Below are positions 21,822 through 25,246 of a DNA stretch of 25,246 nt, one piece after another. The DNA comes from an uncultured Flavobacterium sp. (GTDB lineage: Bacteria; Bacteroidota; Bacteroidia; Flavobacteriales; Flavobacteriaceae), in NCBI RefSeq assembly GCF_937967675.1, contig NZ_CALBSN010000042.1, positions 1-25,246 on the forward strand, written 5' to 3'. The position numbers were made by a program, and so were the translations under genes. Under the pieces are notes generated by a model. The model was not told the origin of the DNA. It saw only the letters and a program-made list of their open reading frames with translations, and made no database searches. Positions within the stretch are counted from its first letter, which is position 1; each line of letters begins with the position of its first letter.

Positions 21822-23906
21822 TTATTGCACGTTTTCGGCAATTACGTCTAATTTGTTTTGGTAATAATTGTACATTTCTTGTTGGGCTCTAAACGTTTTT
21901 TCATCACCACGTTTTCTGTATCGATTCAATAAATCTGATGAGTGAATACGGGCTTTTACATTTGCTTTCCAACCTATTTCAAAAGTTTCAATCAATTCTT
22001 TTCTAATTTCAGGATCATAAATAGGACAGGTTACTTCTACCCTTGCATCTAAATTTCGTGTCATGAAATCTGCAGATGAAATAAAAACTTCAGGATCTCC
22101 TGCATTTCCAAAAATATAAATTCTGGAATGTTCTAAATAATTATCTACGATACTAATGGCCTCAATATTTTCGCTCAAACCTTTAACTCCAGGAATTAAA
22201 CAGCAAATACCTCTGATTATTAATTGAATTTTTACTCCAGCTTGGCTTGCTTCATACAATTTATCCGTCATTTTAAAATCGGATATACTGTTCATTTTCA
22301 ATTTAATATAAGCTTCTTTACCTGAAAGTGCGTTTAATATTTCTCTATCAATTAATTTATTAAAACGACTTCTGGTGTAATGTGGTGAAACAATTAAATG
22401 TTTGTAACGATGTACACGATAATTCACATCAAAGAAATCGAAAATCTTAGCAGCGTCTTTTAAAATTTCGGTATTACTAGTAAATAATGTTACATCGGTA
22501 TAAACTTTAGCAGAATTTTCATTGAAGTTTCCAGTCGAAATAAATCCGTAGCGTTTTACTCTTCCTTCTTCGATTCTTTCAATAACACAAATTTTACTGT
22601 GTACTTTTAAACCTTTCACTCCAAAAATCAATTCAATACCTTCGGTTTGCATTTGTTCAGAATAGGAAATATTACTTTCTTCATCAAAACGCGCTTGCAA
22701 TTCGATTTGAACAGTTACTTTTTTTCCGTTTTTAGCTGCATTTATTAACGAACTTACTATTTGAGAATTTTTTGCTAAACGATATAAAGTAATTTTAATT
22801 GATACAACTTTAGGATCTAAAGCAGCTTCCCGTAAAAATTTTATAATATAAGAAAAGGATTGATAAGGTGCGTATAGCAAATAATCTTTCTTTTTAATTC
22901 GTTCTAAAATACTTCCTTCTAAGGATAATCCTGGAATAGGAAGTGGATGATTTTCTCTGTATAACAAATCATATCGACCAAGATTTGGGAAATTCATATA
23001 ATCTCTTCTATTATGATATCTACCACCAGGAATAATACTTTCAGAACTTAAAATATTCATTCTCTTTAAAAAGAAATCTAAAGTATCCTTACCAATTGCT
23101 TGATCATAAACAAAACGAACTGGCTCACCCACTCTTCGTTCCTTTACAGAACTGGATATTTTTTCTATTAAACTTTTACTTAAATCACTATCAAATTCTA
23201 ATTGAGCGTCTCTTGTAATTTTTATCATGTGGGCAGAAACACTCTTATAATCAAAAATATTAAATATACTATTTAAATTAAGTCGAATAACATCGTCTAA
23301 AAGGATGATATATTGTTTTTCAGAATTTGATGGTAACACAACAAATCTATTAATGGTATGAGGAATTTCTATTACAGCATATCGGATATCTTCATGACCT
23401 GAGTTAGAAATCATTACTAACTTTATAGCTAGATATCCAGAAGTATCTTTTAGTAATGGAAACTCCTCTAAATCATTTAACATGATTGTCACGAGTGCTG
23501 GACTCACTTTTTGTATAAAAAATTCGTGGATAAAGTTTTCTTGCTCTTTAATTACTTGTTTTTCATTAATAATAAAAATGTTTTCCTTCTCTAATTTTTT
23601 TTCGATTTCACTTAAAATACGTAAACTTTCAGATTGCTGTTCAATTACAATATCCGTTATTTCCTTTAACAATTGTTCTGCCGGTAAACCTAAAATTTTT
23701 TCAGTTTCATGATTTTCATGAATAAGCCTACGAATTGCCGCATAACGAACTCTAAAAAATTCGTCAAGATTATTAGAAAAAATACCAAGAAAACGGAATC
23801 TATCTAATAAAGGAACATTTTCATCATTAGCCTCCTGTAGAACTCTAGCATTAAAAGTTAACCAACTTTTTTCTCTATCTATGTAATTATTGGATATACT
23901 ACTCAT
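21822..23906 (-). CDS. ppk1: Polyphosphate kinase 1
   Basis: This 694-aa enzyme makes long-chain polyphosphate from ATP, reversibly. It has the PPK1 start YIDREKSWLTFNARVL (9-24) and the phospho-histidine site KVHSKIC (H436). YGFISTGNFNENSAKVYTDV, a second conserved His (H593, YLEHSRIYIFG) and the arginine-bearing SADFMTRNLDARVEV follow. The phospholipase-D-like fold of the C-terminal half is thus intact. Length is typical (about 690 aa). Its ATG overlaps the sixA-like stop by 8 bp, and ppx follows 8 bp after its stop, so the three genes form one operon. Confidence 0.96.
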   Translation of the reverse strand: MSSISNNYIDREKSWLTFNARVLQEANDENVPLLDRFRFLGIFSNNLDEFFRVRYAAIRRLIHENHETEKILGLPAEQLLKEITDIVIEQQSESLRILSEIEKKLEKENIFIINEKQVIKEQENFIHEFFIQKVSPALVTIMLNDLEEFPLLKDTSGYLAIKLVMISNSGHEDIRYAVIEIPHTINRFVVLPSNSEKQYIILLDDVIRLNLNSIFNIFDYKSVSAHMIKITRDAQLEFDSDLSKSLIEKISSSVKERRVGEPVRFVYDQAIGKDTLDFFLKRMNILSSESIIPGGRYHNRRDYMNFPNLGRYDLLYRENHPLPIPGLSLEGSILERIKKKDYLLYAPYQSFSYIIKFLREAALDPKVVSIKITLYRLAKNSQIVSSLINAAKNGKKVTVQIELQARFDEESNISYSEQMQTEGIELIFGVKGLKVHSKICVIERIEEGRVKRYGFISTGNFNENSAKVYTDVTLFTSNTEILKDAAKIFDFFDVNYRVHRYKHLIVSPHYTRSRFNKLIDREILNALSGKEAYIKLKMNSISDFKMTDKLYEASQAGVKIQLIIRGICCLIPGVKGLSENIEAISIVDNYLEHSRIYIFGNAGDPEVFISSADFMTRNLDARVEVTCPIYDPEIRKELIETFEIGWKANVKARIHSSDLLNRYRKRGDEKTFRAQQEMYNYYQNKLDVIAENVQ

Positions 23907-24390
23907 TTTTAAATTGACTGGGAAATAATGTTGTTAGCGTTTTTCCTTTTGATAAATCTTTCCAATGTTCAATGTTAAATTGCATAGCAACAACACCAGA
24001 TGTAGGAACATTATCAATATAAAGGTCTCCAAATTTATTAACAAATTTTGTAATAGCTTCATTATGTCCAAAAAGAATTAAATTATGATATGAATTTTCA
24101 CATTTTTTTATAATTTCTTCCAACTCATTCAAATCAAAAGTATACAAATCTTTAGAAAAATGAATTGTTTCAAAAGGAATTAATAAATATTCAGAAAATA
24201 TGTATACTGTTTCTTTTGTTCGTATAGAATCACTACTCCATACAATGTATGAAGAGGGTAAAATTTTATGAATTTTGGATGCAATTAAATGAGCATCTTT
24301 ACGACCTCTATTGGAAATTGGTCTATCGATATCTTGTAGAGGTACATTCCAACATGATTTTGCATGTCTGATTAAAATTAAATTTTTCAT
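23899..24390 (-). CDS. SixA-like histidine phosphatase
   Basis: This 163-aa protein is a histidine phosphatase superfamily member: LIRHAKS (6-12) holds the catalytic Arg8-His9, the DRPISNRGRKDA loop follows, and the second His is in ILFGHNEAI. SixA of E. coli dephosphorylates phospho-His of the phosphotransferase/phosphorelay proteins; small flavobacterial members are only loosely related, so the substrate is unknown. I start at MKNLILIRHA (ATG at 24390) rather than seven codons earlier, because the catalytic domain starts there. It opens the ppk1-ppx operon and overlaps ppk1 by 8 bp, so a role in phosphate or polyphosphate metabolism is attractive but unproven. Confidence 0.85.
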   Translation of the reverse strand: MKNLILIRHAKSCWNVPLQDIDRPISNRGRKDAHLIASKIHKILPSSYIVWSSDSIRTKETVYIFSEYLLIPFETIHFSKDLYTFDLNELEEIIKKCENSYHNLILFGHNEAITKFVNKFGDLYIDNVPTSGVVAMQFNIEHWKDLSKGKTLTTLFPSQFKNE

Positions 24391-24654
24391 GATTCTATTA
24401 TTTAAATACAATATACCATTTTTAAATGAACTAGAAATTAATAAATTGTTTGTTTTTTAGTTAGTTTATAGATTATTTTTTACACTTTATCGAAAACACT
24501 ACATACAAATTAGTAAAATGTTAGTTTTTAAGTAATTTAGCAAAACAATTTGATACCCAAAAATCAAAATTCTTCCTACTTATTTAGGTTTGTCCCCCAA
24601 CACAACCTTAAAATAAACTTACTGTAATTATTATTTTTTTTAAAAATTATTATT
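24391..24654. other. AT-rich intergenic region between sixA-like gene and the secreted-protein gene
   Basis: These 264 bp hold both divergent promoters. TAGGTTTG (24585-24592) could be the -7 element of the plus-strand gene, but no -33 TTG lies at the right distance; nothing clear is seen for the minus strand. No repeat or hairpin stands out. Confidence 0.4.
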
Positions 24655-25125
24655 ATGGAAAGTTCAAAATTAGAAGTCAAAACATTTATGTTATGTTTTG
24701 TTTTCTTTTTCAGTTGTTTTACTATTTGTAATGCACAGAAAATTTTCAATTGCAATGACTATTCTTTTAAATCAAATTTAGAATTAAAAAGTAAAATAGA
24801 TACTATTTTAAATTCTTCAGATTTGATTCAGTTTGGATATGATCAAAAATTTAAAAAATCTGAAAAATCAAATATTATAGATATCAGATATGAAAATTTA
24901 AATCATATTAAAGATTTAAATAGTCTTGAAAAATCTACTGTAAAATATTGCATTATTAGACTTAAAAAATATAATGCTCCTATTGATTTACAGGTTATCA
25001 ATGCCTTAATAAATTTAGAATTGATTCACATAATCATTGAAACCGATTATTCTGATACATTTTCTTTATTGAATATTAAAAATCCAAATTTATTAATTAC
25101 CTACTTAATAAGTGTTCCACAATAA
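24655..25125 (+). CDS. Secreted protein of unknown function
   Basis: This 156-aa frame (155 if the second ATG at 24688 is used) has a signal peptide in its first part: MLCFVFFFSCFTICNAQK, with a hydrophobic core and a likely cut after CNA. The mature part has a Cys (FNCNDYS), many Lys/Asn/Ile residues and a Leu/Ile-rich C-terminal half (IDLQVINALINLELIHIII, then LLNIKNPNLLITYLI) that hints at leucine-rich-repeat-like turns without a clear repeat. Codon use is more AT-rich than the housekeeping neighbours. I do not recognise the family. It would be exported to the periplasm; no lipobox Cys is at the cut site. Confidence 0.6.
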   Translation: MESSKLEVKTFMLCFVFFFSCFTICNAQKIFNCNDYSFKSNLELKSKIDTILNSSDLIQFGYDQKFKKSEKSNIIDIRYENLNHIKDLNSLEKSTVKYCIIRLKKYNAPIDLQVINALINLELIHIIIETDYSDTFSLLNIKNPNLLITYLISVPQ

Positions 25126-25136
25126 ATTTTAAAAAA

Positions 25137-25217
25137 ATGAAAACAAAAAATTACTCTAAAAATTTAAGTTTAGGTGGAAAAAATATATTCATAACCCGTA
25201 GTGCATTATTAAACTAG
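25137..25217 (+). CDS. Doubtful 26-codon ORF after the secreted-protein gene
   Basis: An A-rich stretch precedes ATG (25137), and the frame runs to TAG (25215-25217). The start, MKTKNYSKNLSLGGKNIF, has a weak likeness to the K-x-LSL start of Bacteroidetes natural-product precursor leaders, but the peptide is very short and has no double-glycine cleavage site followed by a core. It may not be translated. Confidence 0.18.
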   Translation: MKTKNYSKNLSLGGKNIFITRSALLN

Positions 25218-25246
25218 ATTAATTTTTAAGTTGTTAATATTTCTGT

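Overview
The window reads as chromosomal DNA of a Flavobacterium-like member of the Bacteroidetes (Flavobacteriaceae). The evidence is low GC and A/T-rich codon use, promoters of the Bacteroidetes type (TTTG / about 19 bp / TAnnTTTG) with almost no Shine-Dalgarno sequences, and families typical of the group (DUF3822, DUF4258, a 130-aa acidic protein often labelled 'DNA primase', deoxyhypusine-synthase-like protein next to arginine decarboxylase). No phage, IS element, CRISPR array or classical defence locus is visible.

Layout, left to right. 1-2140: the tail of tsaE and its terminator, alanine dehydrogenase, a small membrane-anchored DUF4258-like protein and tRNA-Val(UAC) with promoter and terminator. 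2138-7680: proline dehydrogenase (minus) divergent from aroB (3-dehydroquinate synthase), then a 298-bp leader region with a consensus promoter, then a polyamine pair (arginine decarboxylase plus deoxyhypusine-synthase-like protein), then the acidic 130-aa protein. 7680-9922 (all minus): DinB-like protein, Lrp/AsnC regulator, M14 zinc carboxypeptidase. 9923-10224 is a dense palindromic operator region shared with a divergent XRE regulator (10225-10686).

10720-15283: lysophospholipid acyltransferase (minus), a spermidine-synthase-fold methyltransferase translationally coupled to a potassium-channel-like membrane protein, kdsB (CMP-KDO synthesis), a small membrane protein and a RecD/Pif1-like helicase. 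15406-17532: a three-gene overlapping operon (two-TM protein, DUF3822, rsmD), followed by the RNase P RNA gene rnpB on the minus strand. 17996-20176: a small conserved protein and dnaX, which is split at a run of ten A in a way that looks like programmed frameshifting giving gamma and tau. 20205-20877: an inverted repeat and an orphan membrane protein that may be an inserted cassette. 20923-24390 (minus): sixA-like phosphatase, ppk1 and ppx, an overlapping polyphosphate operon. 24655-25246: an unknown secreted protein and a doubtful 26-codon ORF.

Most of this is core housekeeping. The best leads are the operator array between the M14 peptidase and the XRE gene (six palindromes in two clusters of three, plus a split inverted repeat near the centre), the dnaX frameshift site with the canonical A_AAA_AAG heptamer, and the arginine decarboxylase / deoxyhypusine-synthase-like pair, probably a homospermidine route in an organism that has no known hypusine.
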